Shown here: piece after piece, positions 1-9,953 of the stretch
Layout: every line of letters starts with the position of its first letter
How positions within the stretch are numbered: position 1 is the stretch's first letter
NCBI RefSeq assembly: GCF_000429565.1
Contig: NZ_AUCC01000002.1
Span: 37,288 to 101,287 of the forward strand
Length of the DNA: 64,000 bases
Reading direction: 5' to 3'
Source: Arsenophonus nasoniae DSM 15247
GTDB lineage: Bacteria > Pseudomonadota > Gammaproteobacteria > Enterobacterales > Enterobacteriaceae
Program-made: the position numbers and the translations under genes
Notes under the pieces: model-generated
What the model saw: the letters and a program-made list of their open reading frames with translations, nothing else
The model's database searches: none
Told to the model about the DNA's origin: nothing

Positions 1-271
1 TGATATGCAAGTTCACGACCACGGTAGTATTGTGTGGGATGAATTTATTGGCATGTGGATGACCCTCATGGCAATACCATTAGTTAATTGGCAATGGGTA
101 TTGATCGCGTTTGTGCTTTTCCGCTTTTTTGACATGTTAAAACCTTGGCCTATTGGTTGGTTTGATCGGCAAGTAGGTGGAGGCTTTGGTATTATGTTAG
201 ATGATATCATCGCGGCTATTTTTGCTATTGCTATCGTGGCTGCCCTTGCGCACTGGTTACCCGCATTATAA
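1..271 (+). CDS. pgpA: Phosphatidylglycerophosphatase A, 3' part
   Basis: This is the C-terminal half of PgpA, an inner-membrane enzyme that dephosphorylates phosphatidylglycerophosphate in phosphatidylglycerol synthesis. The frame is open from the window edge, and about 89 of the roughly 170 residues of the family are visible. The conserved HDHGSIVWDEFIGMW segment and the KPWPIGWFDR segment are both present, followed by two hydrophobic helices. In E. coli the gene follows nusB and thiL, and the same order is expected to the left. It converges with dxs and the two share a hairpin terminator. The true start lies outside the window; the ATG at 5 is internal. Confidence 0.93.
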   Translation, partial: DMQVHDHGSIVWDEFIGMWMTLMAIPLVNWQWVLIAFVLFRFFDMLKPWPIGWFDRQVGGGFGIMLDDIIAAIFAIAIVAALAHWLPAL

Positions 272-286
272 TGTCAGTGAGTTACT

Positions 287-328
287 GAAAATCAAAAGCG
301 ATCGGTAAACCGCCGCTTTTGATTTTTC
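287..328. terminator. Bidirectional hairpin between pgpA and dxs
   Basis: A 13-bp perfect stem (AAAATCAAAAGCG at 288-300 with its complement at 314-326) carries A and T tracts on its two sides. It can therefore act as a rho-independent terminator for both convergent genes. Confidence 0.8.
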
Positions 329-335
329 AACCTAT

Positions 336-2201
336 CTATTTGGCGTAATAGTTGTTAATAGATTTAATAATTCCTTCAGCATTAAGCCCTAGCTCAGTCT
401 GAATCTCTGCTTGACTTCCTTGTGGAATATAGTGATCAGGTAAACCGAGATTAATGATGGGCATAATATGATGGGCTTTTAATAAAAATTCATTAACGCC
501 GCTACCGGCTCCACCCATAATTGCATTTTCTTCTAATGTTACTAATAGCTTATGTGTTTGAGCTATCTCCAGTATCAACGTTTCGTCTAACGGTTTTACA
601 AACCGCATATCGACCACAGTGGCATTAAGTAATTCTGCTGCTTTTATTGCTTCAGTAAGCAAAGTTCCAAAGTTGAGGATGGCAATTTTTTTTCCTTGAC
701 GGCGAACAAGTCCTTTACCAATTGGAATTTTTGCAAGTGGTTGTAACGTGGCACCAGAACCCGTTCCTCTAGGATAACGAACTGCAACAGGACCATCCTG
801 GTAGTGATATCCCGTATGTAACATTTGACGGCATTCGTTTTCATCACTTGGTGACATAATTACCATATCCGGTAGACAACGTAAGAATGATAGATCAAAG
901 GCACCTTGATGGGTTTGTCCGTCGGCACCAACAATGCCGGCTCGATCGATAGCAAATAGGATAGGCAACTTTTGAATGGCCACATCATGGATCACTTGAT
1001 CATACGCACGCTGTAAAAAAGTTGAATAAATGGCGACAACAGGTTTATAGCCTCCAATGGCAAGGCCAGCAGCAAAAGTCACAGCGTGTTGTTCTGCAAT
1101 TGCTACATCAAAATATTGTTTGGGATAGGTTTTAGAAAACTCAACCATGCCCGAACCTTCCCGCATGGCTGGCGTGATTGCCATCAGTTTAGGATCATCA
1201 GCAGCTTCTTGGCATAACCAATCGCCAAAAATCTGTGAAAAAGTTAATTGTTTATTACTGTTTTTGGGTAGGCTAAAGGTTGCTGGATCAAATTTAGGCA
1301 CGGCATGCCAGCTGATAGGATCTTTTTCGGCTGGTTCATAACCCTTGCCTTTTTTAGTCATGATATGTAAAAACTGCGGGCCTTTTAATTCACGCATATT
1401 TTTTAATGTTTGTACTAATGTAAGTACATCATGGCCATCAATTGGACCAATGTAGTTAAACCCCAACTCTTCAAACATAGTACTAGGAATTACCATGCCC
1501 TTAAGATGTTCTTCAGTTTTCTTTAACAATTCTTTAATTGATGGGATATTAGAAAATACCTTTTTTCCACCCTCACGTAAGCAAGTATATAGATTGCCAG
1601 ATAACAGTTGTGCCAAATGATTATTTAATGCACCAACGTTTTCTGAAATTGACATTTCATTGTCATTGAGGATCACTAGTATATCTTTATGAATATCACC
1701 TGCATGGTTCATTGCTTCAAAAGCCATACCTGCTGTAATGGCACCATCACCAATAACACAAACTGTTTTGCGATCTTTATTTTCATATTCAGCTGCTACC
1801 GCCATGCCGAGTCCAGCACTGATTGAGGTAGAGGAATGACCGACACTAAGCACGTCATATTCACTTTCTGCTCGCCAGGGGAAAGGATGTAAGCCATTTT
1901 TTTGTCGTATTGTACCAATTCGGTCGCGGCGGCCAGTTAATATTTTATGTGGATATGCCTGGTGGCCAACATCCCAGATAAGATTATCAAATGGGGTTTT
2001 ATAGACATAGTGTAAAGCAACAGTCAGTTCAATGGCACCTAAGCCAGAAGCGAAATGTCCACTGGAACGGCTAACACTATTTAATAAAAATTGTCTCAAC
2101 TCTTCACATAATTTAACAAGACTTTCTTTTGGTAAAAGTCGCAATTCTTCCGGTGTTTCTATTAATGCTAAAGTTGGATAGGAAGCGATATCAATACTCA
2201 T
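336..2201 (-). CDS. dxs: 1-deoxy-D-xylulose-5-phosphate synthase
   Basis: Dxs condenses pyruvate and glyceraldehyde 3-phosphate to DXP, the first step of the MEP isoprenoid pathway and a precursor for thiamine and pyridoxal. It is a cytosolic thiamine-diphosphate enzyme. The 621-residue product matches the family length (620 in E. coli). Visible motifs are the ThDP/Mg site [15 protein letters not shown] near residue 150, the transketolase-type segment with [15 protein letters not shown] near 365, and [18 protein letters not shown] near 420. It lies 115 bp downstream of ispA on the same strand, as in the enteric xseB-ispA-dxs operon. The Shine-Dalgarno sequence is weak (GGGCAG). Confidence 0.97.
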   Translation of the reverse strand: MSIDIASYPTLALIETPEELRLLPKESLVKLCEELRQFLLNSVSRSSGHFASGLGAIELTVALHYVYKTPFDNLIWDVGHQAYPHKILTGRRDRIGTIRQKNGLHPFPWRAESEYDVLSVGHSSTSISAGLGMAVAAEYENKDRKTVCVIGDGAITAGMAFEAMNHAGDIHKDILVILNDNEMSISENVGALNNHLAQLLSGNLYTCLREGGKKVFSNIPSIKELLKKTEEHLKGMVIPSTMFEELGFNYIGPIDGHDVLTLVQTLKNMRELKGPQFLHIMTKKGKGYEPAEKDPISWHAVPKFDPATFSLPKNSNKQLTFSQIFGDWLCQEAADDPKLMAITPAMREGSGMVEFSKTYPKQYFDVAIAEQHAVTFAAGLAIGGYKPVVAIYSTFLQRAYDQVIHDVAIQKLPILFAIDRAGIVGADGQTHQGAFDLSFLRCLPDMVIMSPSDENECRQMLHTGYHYQDGPVAVRYPRGTGSGATLQPLAKIPIGKGLVRRQGKKIAILNFGTLLTEAIKAAELLNATVVDMRFVKPLDETLILEIAQTHKLLVTLEENAIMGGAGSGVNEFLLKAHHIMPIINLGLPDHYIPQGSQAEIQTELGLNAEGIIKSINNYYAK

Positions 2202-2316
2202 GTCTGCCCATTAAATAATTGTTTTTTGTTTATACCAATGACGCTGTAGTTGGCTGCCAAAAGATTATTTTGTATTTTTATTATCGGTAAAATGTTCTGT
2301 CTTTGAATCAAGGAAA

Positions 2317-3237
2317 TTAGCTTTTTCGTTCGATAATAAAGTGCGTTAAGTTTTGTAGGGTTTCCGTATTAAGTCCATACTGTTGTTCTAACATATAAAG
2401 CGTATCCAGTGCTTGTTCATAGAGATTGTTCGCTTTTTTTTGTGCTTGTTCAAGACCGATTAATGATGGATAGGTGCTTTTTTTATGTTTTTTATCTGAT
2501 CCCTGATTTTTACCTAAAATGTCTGTATCACCGGTAACATCAAGGATGTCATCATGGACTTGGAATAGCAGTCCAATTGCATTGGCATAATTATCTAATA
2601 ATGGTAGTAATTTGTTGCCTTGGTTGCCAGCCGTAAGTGCACTCATTCTGATGGCAGCACGAATTAAAGCGCCCGTTTTATGATGATGAATAGTTTCCAA
2701 TGTTGTGAAATCAATTTGTTGACCTTCTGATTCCATATCGAGCGCTTGGCCGCCACACATGCCTGCTGCTCCCGTAGCAGTAGCTAGCTCAGCTATCATC
2801 GCAAGGCGATAGGTATCACTAACATCTGGCATAGCCGAACGAGATAATATGTCAAAGGCGAGTGTTTGCAGGGCATCACCAGCTAAAATTGCATGGGCTT
2901 CACCAAAGGAAATATGACAGGTAGGCTGGCCACGACGTAGATTATCGTTATCCATTGCGGGTAAATCATCGTGGATTAATGAAAAGGCATGTATACATTC
3001 AACAGCGGCAGCAGGTACATCCAGATTTTCCACGGCAACATTTAACATATCACCTATAGCATAAACTAAAAAAGGTCTTAGTCGTTTTCCACCAAGTAAC
3101 GCGCCATATTTCATCGCCGCGACAAGTTGACTCTGATTAAACGGAAGACGCTGGAATTGGTTTAGCAGAGTTTTGTTGACGCGATTTTGTACCCATTGGC
3201 GTTGATCGGCAAAAGAAAGTGTCACTATTTCAGACAT
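2317..3237 (-). CDS. ispA: Farnesyl diphosphate synthase (geranyltranstransferase)
   Basis: IspA adds two isopentenyl diphosphates to DMAPP to give farnesyl diphosphate, which feeds undecaprenyl, quinone and haem O side chains; CyoE, encoded in this window, uses FPP. The 306-residue product has both aspartate-rich metal motifs: HDDLPAMDNDNLRRG (FARM, near residue 88) and DDILDVTGD (SARM, near 225). The KTGALI substrate-binding segment is also present. The start codon lies 3 bp after the xseB stop, so the genes are probably translationally coupled. The FARM reads DND where E. coli, as I recall it, has DDD; the first-position aspartates are intact. Confidence 0.96.
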   Translation of the reverse strand: MSEIVTLSFADQRQWVQNRVNKTLLNQFQRLPFNQSQLVAAMKYGALLGGKRLRPFLVYAIGDMLNVAVENLDVPAAAVECIHAFSLIHDDLPAMDNDNLRRGQPTCHISFGEAHAILAGDALQTLAFDILSRSAMPDVSDTYRLAMIAELATATGAAGMCGGQALDMESEGQQIDFTTLETIHHHKTGALIRAAIRMSALTAGNQGNKLLPLLDNYANAIGLLFQVHDDILDVTGDTDILGKNQGSDKKHKKSTYPSLIGLEQAQKKANNLYEQALDTLYMLEQQYGLNTETLQNLTHFIIERKS

Positions 3238-3240
3238 GAT

Positions 3241-3495
3241 TTATTTATCTTCCGGCGTAAAGTTATCTAGTTGTGCATTGTCATCGTCTTGTAACAAAAT
3301 TTGGACGCGTTGTTCTGCCTGTTGCAACGCTTTCTGGCCTTGCCGGGCTAATTGAATCCCCTGTTCAAATTCACTTAATGCTTTTTCCAGCGGAAGTTCG
3401 CCTGACTCTAAGCGTGTGACGATCTGCTCTAACGCTATCAGTGAAGTTTCAAAAGATAGCGGATCTTGTTTATCAGATATTTTCTTTTTAGCCAT
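3241..3495 (-). CDS. xseB: Exodeoxyribonuclease VII small subunit
   Basis: XseB is the small subunit of exonuclease VII, which degrades single-stranded DNA from either end; several XseB chains bind one XseA. The 84-residue product (80 in E. coli) has the family signature [33 protein letters not shown], shown here only in outline at residues 14-46, and a coiled-coil second helix rich in Gln and Ala. It is first in the xseB-ispA-dxs cluster and abuts ispA. xseA is not in the window. Confidence 0.95.
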   Translation of the reverse strand: MAKKKISDKQDPLSFETSLIALEQIVTRLESGELPLEKALSEFEQGIQLARQGQKALQQAEQRVQILLQDDDNAQLDNFTPEDK

Positions 3496-3697
3496 AATCG
3501 TTTTACTTGCCTTAATATCGGGTGAATATGCGCGTAAGGCGATTTATTTTACTACATTTACGCATACAATTTATTCTTTTTAGCGATAAAACACAATATA
3601 GTGATATACTTCCCACCTTAAAATCAAACGCTCTGCTAATAAATATGCATAATATGCGTTTATTCGCAAAAATAAAAACCGACTTTTATACAAAATT

Positions 3698-5146
3698 ATG
3701 AAGTTTATTATTAAACTATTTCCTGAAATTACCATTAAAAGCCAATCAGTGCGGTTGCGCTTTATTAAGATCTTGGCTAGCAATATCCTTAATATATTAA
3801 AGGTATTAGATGCGGAAATTACCGTTGTTCGCCACTGGGATAATATCGAAGTTCGCGCTAAAAAAAATACACATCATGATGAAATTTGTGATGCCTTAAC
3901 AAGAATTCCTGGCATCCATCATATTCTGTTAGTTGAAGAATATCAATTCCGTGATCTCCACCATATTTTTGAGTTAGCTTATGCAACTTATGCTGAATTG
4001 CTAACAGATAAAACTTTTTGTGTGCGTGTTAAGCGTCGGGGTAAACAAGATTTTACTTCAATTGATGTAGAACGTTACGTTGGTGGTGGATTAAATCAAC
4101 ATATTTCTTCAGCCAAAGTGAAACTCAATCAGCCTGATATCACTGTGAATCTGGAAATTGAAAACGATAAAGTCATTCTGGTTAAATCCCGTATTCAAGG
4201 GATTGGTGGCTTTCCTATCGGTACACAAGAAGATGTTTTATCGTTGATATCCGGTGGCTTTGATTCGGGGGTGTCTAGCTACATGCTAATGCGGCGTGGT
4301 TGCCGAGTTCATTACTGCTTTTTTAATCTGGGTGGCACCAGCCATGAGATTGGTGTCAAGCAGGTTGCTTACCATCTTTGGCATCGTTTTGGTCGTTCAC
4401 ATAAAGTGCGTTTTGTGGCGATAGATTTTGCGCCAATCGTAAGCGAAATTCTTACAAAGATTGATGATGGCCAGATGGGAGTTGTACTGAAAAGGATGAT
4501 TATACGTGCCGCATCGACAATAGCTGAACGTTATGGAGTTCAAGCGTTAGTAACTGGAGAAGCGTTAGGGCAAGTTTCTAGCCAGACATTAACCAATCTA
4601 CGTTTAATTGATAATGTTACCGATACCTTGATTTTACGGCCATTAATTTCTCATGATAAAGAAAATATTATTAACATTGCTCGCGAGATAGGGACGGCAG
4701 ATTTTGCGCGTACCATGCCCGAATTTTGTGGCGTGATCTCGAAAAAACCAACAGTGAAAGCAATAAAAACCAAAATTGAAGCGCAGGAAGCTAATTTCGA
4801 TTTTACTCTGCTTGATCATGTTGTTAGTACAGCACAAAATATTGATATTCGTCAGATAATGAATGATGGTCAAGATAAAACGCCAGCAGTAGAAGTAGTT
4901 AGTACATTTTCTGTCGATGATATTATTTTGGATATTCGTTCCCCTGATGAGCAGGAAGCTCACCCACTCGCGCTAACCGGTGTTAAAGTGAAGTTACTAC
5001 CATTTTATAAACTGAATAGCCAATTTGGTGAGTTACCGCCACAAAAACCTTATTTGCTCTATTGTGAGCGCGGTGTTATGAGCCGCTTACAAGCACTTTA
5101 TTTACATGAACAAGGTTTTAAAAATGTAAAAGTGTATCGGCCTTGA
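3698..5146 (+). CDS. thiI: tRNA 4-thiouridine synthase / thiamine sulfur carrier ThiI
   Basis: ThiI transfers persulfide sulfur to U8 of tRNA (4-thiouridine) and to ThiS for thiamine thiazole synthesis. The 482-residue product equals the E. coli length. In order it has a ferredoxin-like/THUMP domain (residues 1-165), a PP-loop adenylation site SGGFDSG near 184, the conserved [14 protein letters not shown] cysteine near 344, and a C-terminal rhodanese domain with the catalytic loop cysteine in [10 protein letters not shown] near 456. All key cysteines are present, so both activities look possible. It is divergent from xseB and convergent with yajL. The start is the first ATG of the THUMP region; no strong Shine-Dalgarno is visible. 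Confidence 0.96.
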   Translation: MKFIIKLFPEITIKSQSVRLRFIKILASNILNILKVLDAEITVVRHWDNIEVRAKKNTHHDEICDALTRIPGIHHILLVEEYQFRDLHHIFELAYATYAELLTDKTFCVRVKRRGKQDFTSIDVERYVGGGLNQHISSAKVKLNQPDITVNLEIENDKVILVKSRIQGIGGFPIGTQEDVLSLISGGFDSGVSSYMLMRRGCRVHYCFFNLGGTSHEIGVKQVAYHLWHRFGRSHKVRFVAIDFAPIVSEILTKIDDGQMGVVLKRMIIRAASTIAERYGVQALVTGEALGQVSSQTLTNLRLIDNVTDTLILRPLISHDKENIINIAREIGTADFARTMPEFCGVISKKPTVKAIKTKIEAQEANFDFTLLDHVVSTAQNIDIRQIMNDGQDKTPAVEVVSTFSVDDIILDIRSPDEQEAHPLALTGVKVKLLPFYKLNSQFGELPPQKPYLLYCERGVMSRLQALYLHEQGFKNVKVYRP

Positions 5147-5222
5147 TGATAATAAGTTAACTTTTTTCGTCCTAAGGATAAATGGTTGCCAGTTAATATG
5201 TATAATTTTCGCTATGTTGCCG

Positions 5223-5813
5223 TTAGTTAGCATAGTTATAAATACCCGGCGGCGGCACAAGTTGCGCAGCAACTTCAGCTGCCTTTTTTTTGCCAACCAG
5301 TAACTCAATAAGTTTAAGTGAAAAATCAATAGCTGTGGCAGGTCCTTGACTAGTAAGTAGTTTTACTCGTTCATCATAGTAGACACGAGAATCAACGCGT
5401 TTATGGCTGGCTATTTTACTTTGTAAAGCAGGATAACCGGTCATATTGCCAATGGGAAATAAATTATGGTGTTCTAATACAATTGCTGGCACGGCACAAA
5501 TGGCGGCAATGATGTTACCCTGATGATGGGATTGGCGAATTTTTTCAATGATCAGCGGATTATCACGAAACGCTTCTGCACCTTTTAATCCACCAGGTAA
5601 TACGATGGCATCAAAATCTTGTTCAATAATCTTGACTAACTGAGTGTCGGCAACAATTTTTACTCCCCTTGAGCATGTTAATACCAATTCGCCATTATCT
5701 GCGGTACTCGCGGTTGTCACTGGGATTTCGGCTCTAGTTAATAGATCAATTGCTGTTACAGCTTCGATTTCTTCGCTACCGTGCGCCAGGCAAACGAGAA
5801 CAGTTGGTGACAT
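5223..5813 (-). CDS. yajL: DJ-1/PfpI family protein deglycase/chaperone YajL
   Basis: YajL is a cytosolic DJ-1 superfamily protein involved in oxidative-stress protection and reported to repair glycated proteins. The product is 196 residues, identical in length to E. coli YajL. The nucleophile-elbow cysteine is at residue 106 in AAICAVPA, with the supporting glutamate in HGSEEIE at residues 14-15. It converges with thiI, as in E. coli, where yajL (thiJ) sits next to thiI. The gap to thiI is only 76 bp with no clear terminator. Confidence 0.94.
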   Translation of the reverse strand: MSPTVLVCLAHGSEEIEAVTAIDLLTRAEIPVTTASTADNGELVLTCSRGVKIVADTQLVKIIEQDFDAIVLPGGLKGAEAFRDNPLIIEKIRQSHHQGNIIAAICAVPAIVLEHHNLFPIGNMTGYPALQSKIASHKRVDSRVYYDERVKLLTSQGPATAIDFSLKLIELLVGKKKAAEVAAQLVPPPGIYNYAN

Positions 5814-6032
5814 TTAAGTTTCTCTCTGTCTAATTAATGGATAAATAATTGTACTTATGATGTTGTCAGCTATAACTTGCAGACAGTGCCATCGGCAAAG
5901 ATCGCGATTGTTTTCCATCTGACTGAATCAATTATGCTTTTTGATGAGTTATTTAACTTCAAGTATAGAGCTTTTGCTGATAATAAAAAGTAGTATTATG
6001 CTATTTTATGTGTAATTAGGAGGTGATGAAAT

Positions 6033-6524
6033 ATGCCATCATTTGATATAGTTTCTGAAATTGACATGCATGAAGTCAGTAATGCTGTTGAAAATGCGCA
6101 ACGTGAATTGGCTAGTCGTTGGGATTTTCGCAATGTTGAAGCCAGTTTTGAACTAAATGAAAAAAATGAATCCATTAAAGTGACAAGTGTGTCCGACTTT
6201 CAGGTAAATCAATTGGTAGATATTTTACGCGAGAAATTAGCTAAACGTGGAATAGATGGTGCCGTTTTGAATATACCTGACGATATAGTTCATAGTGGCA
6301 AAACTTATAGCCTTGAGGCTTCATTATTACAGGGCATTGATTCGGTAATGGCAAAAAAAATCATTAAATTAATCAAAGAGAGTAAATTGAAGGTTCAAGC
6401 GCAAATTCAGGGAGAACAAGTTCGAGTAACCGGTAAGTCACGAAATGATTTACAATCTGTGATCGGATTAGTGCGAGAGGCGGAACTTGGTCAACCCTTT
6501 CAATTTACTAATTTTCGTGACTAA
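6033..6524 (+). CDS. yajQ: YajQ-family nucleotide-binding protein
   Basis: The product is a member of the UPF0234/YajQ family of small cytosolic proteins with two ferredoxin-like halves; family members bind nucleotides or RNA, and a Xanthomonas homologue binds cyclic di-GMP. The 163-residue length is standard and it starts with the family signature [15 protein letters not shown]. The ribosome-binding site is unusually strong: TAGGAGGTGAT lies just upstream of the ATG, almost a full match to the 16S 3' end, so high translation is expected. It is followed at once by a hairpin and convergent yajR. Confidence 0.94.
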   Translation: MPSFDIVSEIDMHEVSNAVENAQRELASRWDFRNVEASFELNEKNESIKVTSVSDFQVNQLVDILREKLAKRGIDGAVLNIPDDIVHSGKTYSLEASLLQGIDSVMAKKIIKLIKESKLKVQAQIQGEQVRVTGKSRNDLQSVIGLVREAELGQPFQFTNFRD

Positions 6525-6534
6525 ATTTGTTATG

Positions 6535-6557
6535 CCTGCTGTATATTCTACAGCAGG
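6535..6557. terminator. Hairpin between convergent yajQ and yajR
   Basis: A perfect 9-bp inverted repeat (CCTGCTGTA, loop TATTC, TACAGCAGG) fills the 40-bp gap between the two stop codons. No T tract follows on either strand, so it may be a weak or RNA-stabilising terminator. Confidence 0.55.
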
Positions 6558-6564
6558 TAGTGGG

Positions 6565-7929
6565 TTATTGGTTATTAATGATAGTTTCCAACTGCTGCCG
6601 ACTAATCATTTTTTTATCTATTCTAATGTAGGCGCTGAGCGCATTAAGATCGAGCATTACTTCACGCACACCCGGTTGATTCATCAATTGGGTGTGTAGT
6701 AAATTAAAATCTTTGATCTGTTGGGGTAAAATTAAACGGATACTACTGGTATATGTAGGTTGATGCATATTTAAGCTAATAAAAAACCAACCGCTACAAA
6801 GTATTAAGCTGGCCATAAAAACCCAGGAAGCGCCATTTAAGTGAAAAAGCCATCCACCTAAAATCCCACCTAACGCAACGCCCAGAAACTGACTGGTTGA
6901 ATAGAGCCCCATTGCAGTGCCTTTATAACCGGCAGGCGCCTCTTTACTGATAAGTGAAGGTAATAATGCCTCCATAACATTAAATGCAATAAAAAATAGT
7001 TGCAGACCAAGCACGATTAACCAAAACTGTTGATTAGAAAAACAAAATGTTAATTCAGATATAAATAAGATACTAATACATAATAGGAAAACTTGTTTCA
7101 TTCGCTGCTGCCTTTCAGCATAGATAACAAAAGGTAGAACCGTGATAAAAGCAATAAGCAAAGTGATTAAATATATTTTCCAATGTTGATTAGTTTGTAG
7201 ACCTGAATCAATAAGCACTAACGGTAAAGCAACAAAATTTGCCATCAGCAGGGTATGTAAACAAAATATACCAAAATTAAGTTTAAGTAGTTGGCGATTA
7301 TTAATAACCCTTTGTACGCTATTTTTTATAAAATGCGTTTCACGATTAACGATATGATATTGGCAATCAGGTATAACAAAACGAGTTATTAATATTCCAC
7401 CCAAGGCAAGTAAGCTTATTCCCCAAAACAGACCATGTAGACCGACAGCATGAGTAATAATCGGGCCAAGAACAATTGCAATAGCAAAAGTGATGCCAAA
7501 GCTTATTCCCATAAAAGCCATCGCTTTGGTTCTATTTTGTTCGCTAGTCAGATCGGAAAGTAATGCCATAATGGCAGCAGAAATAGCGCCTGCGCCTTGT
7601 AAAGCGCGGCCGATAATAATACCCCAGATAGAATCAGTTATTGCGGCGATCACACTACCGCTAATAAAAATAAGTAAGCCGGCGGTAATTAATTGCTTAC
7701 GACCAAATCGGTCGGACATTAGACCAAAAGGGATTTGGCAGATAGCCTGACTTATACCATAAATCCCAATAGCTAGACCAAGTAATAATTCGTTAGCATC
7801 TTTTAGTTCGCGTCCGTAGCTCGTTAGTATGGGTAATACCATGAACATGCCCAGCATACGTAATGTGAATACCGCTCCTAAACCCCAGGTTGCCTTTAAT
7901 TCTTTTGGCGTCATTTTCCTATCATTCAT
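6565..7929 (-). CDS. yajR: MFS transporter YajR with C-terminal YAM domain
   Basis: This is an inner-membrane major facilitator superfamily drug:H+ antiporter-type transporter with unknown physiological substrate. The 454-residue product, equal to E. coli YajR, has twelve predicted membrane helices, and the MFS loop 2-3 motif appears as GLMSDRFGRKQLI near residue 65. After the last helix a cytosolic domain of about 65 residues (from LPQQIKDFN to the end) matches the ferredoxin-like YAM domain of YajR. Its neighbours are yajQ and the cyo operon, as in E. coli. Confidence 0.93.
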   Translation of the reverse strand: MNDRKMTPKELKATWGLGAVFTLRMLGMFMVLPILTSYGRELKDANELLLGLAIGIYGISQAICQIPFGLMSDRFGRKQLITAGLLIFISGSVIAAITDSIWGIIIGRALQGAGAISAAIMALLSDLTSEQNRTKAMAFMGISFGITFAIAIVLGPIITHAVGLHGLFWGISLLALGGILITRFVIPDCQYHIVNRETHFIKNSVQRVINNRQLLKLNFGIFCLHTLLMANFVALPLVLIDSGLQTNQHWKIYLITLLIAFITVLPFVIYAERQQRMKQVFLLCISILFISELTFCFSNQQFWLIVLGLQLFFIAFNVMEALLPSLISKEAPAGYKGTAMGLYSTSQFLGVALGGILGGWLFHLNGASWVFMASLILCSGWFFISLNMHQPTYTSSIRLILPQQIKDFNLLHTQLMNQPGVREVMLDLNALSAYIRIDKKMISRQQLETIINNQ

Positions 7930-8070
7930 GGTTTATCTCACAAGCTTTAGCAGTGGACATTGTAAAATGGTTTAGTCGATTAGTTAATATATTTGTCGTC
8001 GAAGTATTAATAAAGTATGAATAAAAAAGTAGGGAATTGGTTGACATATTGGCTATTTTAACTGTGAAGG

Positions 8071-8092
8071 TAGTGGCAATTATTTGCCACTA
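8071..8092. terminator. Hairpin after cyoE
   Basis: A perfect inverted repeat TAGTGGCAA / TTGCCACTA with a 4-nt loop lies 15 bp beyond the cyoE stop. No T run follows on the minus strand, so it is probably an operon-end hairpin of modest strength. Confidence 0.55.
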
Positions 8093-8106
8093 TTCAAGCT
8101 AACTTA

Positions 8107-9000
8107 TTATTTAATATAGACAAAAGTCTGTTCAGTAGTAACAGTTGGATCAATAGACATCATAACGCTAAGAGAGGTAATCGCTATGATAGAGAATATA
8201 AACAATTTTCGTGCCCAAAGACGATCATCATTCTGATTTTTAAAACCAGAAATTGCCATACCAAGCCACCATAAACTTACCACGGCGCTAACAATAAGAT
8301 ATTTGTAGCCGGCATAGCCGCTAATGGCGAGCATAATCGTTGCTACCATAAAAGCAAGGATATATAAAAAGATATGGGTTTTGGCGACGGAAATTCCTTT
8401 AATTACTGGTAACACGGGAATATTGGCAGTCTGATAATCTTTAAAACGAAAAATAGCAATGGCATAAGAGTGTGGCATTTGCCATAAACTAAAGATCAAT
8501 AGCAGAATCAATGCTCCCATATCAAACTGATCAGAAACAGCGCAGTAACCAATAACGGGCGGAGCGGCGCCGGATAGACTGCCTACCAGGGTGCCATAAA
8601 CCGATTTACGTTTCATATAGAGGCTATAAATACCCACATAAATGACAAAACCGATAACAGCAAGTAGTGCCGCTAAGGCATTGGTGGCAAGATAGAGCAA
8701 AGCTATGCCAGCAATACCTAGTATGCTGGCATAGATTAGGCAACATTTCGGATCAATAAGTCCTTTAACTAAAGGTCGATTTTTGGTTCTCTCCATCATT
8801 CGGTCGATATCACGGTCAATATAGTTGTTAAAAACACAACCAGAAGCGACGACCAGAGATACACCGAGTAATGTAGTCATAAATAGTGGGTAATCAATTA
8901 TGCCTTTTGCTGCGAGTAGAAAACCGCCAATGACAGAAATTAGATTACCGAAAATAATACCTGGTTTGGTCACTTGTAGATATTGCTTCATCAGAACCAC
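8107..9000 (-). CDS. cyoE: Protohaem IX farnesyltransferase (haem O synthase)
   Basis: CyoE is an integral membrane prenyltransferase (UbiA superfamily) that adds farnesyl to haem B to make haem O for the CyoB oxidase site. It has about nine membrane helices. The first Asp-rich motif is [19 protein letters not shown] near residues 57-75, and the second conserved loop contains [15 protein letters not shown]. The 297-residue frame starts MVLMKQYLQ; the second Met at 8991 aligns better with the E. coli start and is an equally likely initiator. It is the last gene of cyoABCDE, 6 bp after cyoD. Confidence 0.96.
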   Translation of the reverse strand: MVLMKQYLQVTKPGIIFGNLISVIGGFLLAAKGIIDYPLFMTTLLGVSLVVASGCVFNNYIDRDIDRMMERTKNRPLVKGLIDPKCCLIYASILGIAGIALLYLATNALAALLAVIGFVIYVGIYSLYMKRKSVYGTLVGSLSGAAPPVIGYCAVSDQFDMGALILLLIFSLWQMPHSYAIAIFRFKDYQTANIPVLPVIKGISVAKTHIFLYILAFMVATIMLAISGYAGYKYLIVSAVVSLWWLGMAISGFKNQNDDRLWARKLFIFSIIAITSLSVMMSIDPTVTTEQTFVYIK

Positions 9001-9006
9001 AACTCT

Positions 9007-9339
9007 TTAGTCGAGCATCATATTGATGTTCAGGTTATACATTATCCACAGAGAGCCAATAACAACAATGCCAATGATTAGCATCGTGAACAGGAAGGCA
9101 ACCAGATTCCAACGGTCATCTGAAGAGGTATTCATATGTAAGAAACAGACAAGATGTACCAGGATCTGGGCAATTGCCGTACCAATAACGATCCACAGGA
9201 TAGTGTCATGAGATGCAGTACTATTCATTACCATCCAAAAGGGGACAACCGTTAAAATGATCGAGAGTATAAAGCCAATTAGATAGGTCTTCATACTGCC
9301 GTGGCTAGCACCTGAGTGCGGTGTATTGGTGTAACTCAT
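9007..9339 (-). CDS. cyoD: Cytochrome bo3 ubiquinol oxidase subunit IV
   Basis: CyoD is the small membrane subunit IV of cytochrome bo3 oxidase and is thought to assist CuB assembly in CyoB. I chose the ATG at 9339, giving 110 residues (109 in E. coli), because it overlaps the cyoC stop as ATGA, a typical coupled arrangement. The longer open frame upstream runs through cyoC coding sequence. Three hydrophobic helices are visible, with the conserved [10 protein letters not shown] segment in the second. Confidence 0.95.
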   Translation of the reverse strand: MSYTNTPHSGASHGSMKTYLIGFILSIILTVVPFWMVMNSTASHDTILWIVIGTAIAQILVHLVCFLHMNTSSDDRWNLVAFLFTMLIIGIVVIGSLWIMYNLNINMMLD

Positions 9340-9953
9340 GCAAGGGCCCCCAACAGATAAACAACGGTGAATACACAGATCCAAACAACATCTAAGAAGT
9401 GCCAAAAAAGACTTAAACAACTTAAACGAGTCTGATTTACGGCAGTGAGGCCATGACGTGAAATATGGATAATCATGATAATGATCCAGGCTAAACCAAA
9501 GCTTACATGAATACCGTGTGTACTAACTAGGGTGAAGAAAGCGGAAAGGAAAGCACTGCGATCTGGTCCATAACCTTCAGCAATGAGCTCATGGAATTCG
9601 TAAATTTCCATGATAACAAAACCTAATCCGAGTAAAAAAGTAATCAGTAGCCATAGCTTAACTAGATTTATTTTCTGCTTATACATCGCCAGCATCGCAA
9701 ATCCATAAGTAATGCTACTAAACAATAACAGGAAGGTTTCGATCAATACAAAATTGAGGTTAAAAATATCCTTTCCTGTCGGGCCGCCGGCAGTACCATT
9801 AACCAGAACAACGTAGGTGGCAAACAGGCAAGCAAACAGGATCAGATCGCTCATTAAATAGATCCAAAAACCAAATACTTTTGTTGCGCCTATGTCATGA
9901 TGTCCATGATTTTCATGGGCAATATGTTGTTTAGCTATTGAATTAGTTGACAT
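9336..9953 (-). CDS. cyoC: Cytochrome bo3 ubiquinol oxidase subunit III
   Basis: CyoC is subunit III of the haem-copper quinol oxidase, an inner-membrane protein with five helices that stabilises the core. The product is 205 residues (204 in E. coli). The [11 protein letters not shown] and [12 protein letters not shown] segments are typical. Its start overlaps the end of cyoB by 11 bp and its stop overlaps the cyoD start, so the three reading frames are tightly coupled. No defects are visible. Confidence 0.96.
   Translation of the reverse strand: MSTNSIAKQHIAHENHGHHDIGATKVFGFWIYLMSDLILFACLFATYVVLVNGTAGGPTGKDIFNLNFVLIETFLLLFSSITYGFAMLAMYKQKINLVKLWLLITFLLGLGFVIMEIYEFHELIAEGYGPDRSAFLSAFFTLVSTHGIHVSFGLAWIIIMIIHISRHGLTAVNQTRLSCLSLFWHFLDVVWICVFTVVYLLGALA

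Noticed and set aside
9007..9420. Longer cyoD frame
   Set aside because: The upstream part lies inside cyoC; the ATG overlapping the cyoC stop (ATGA) gives the family length.
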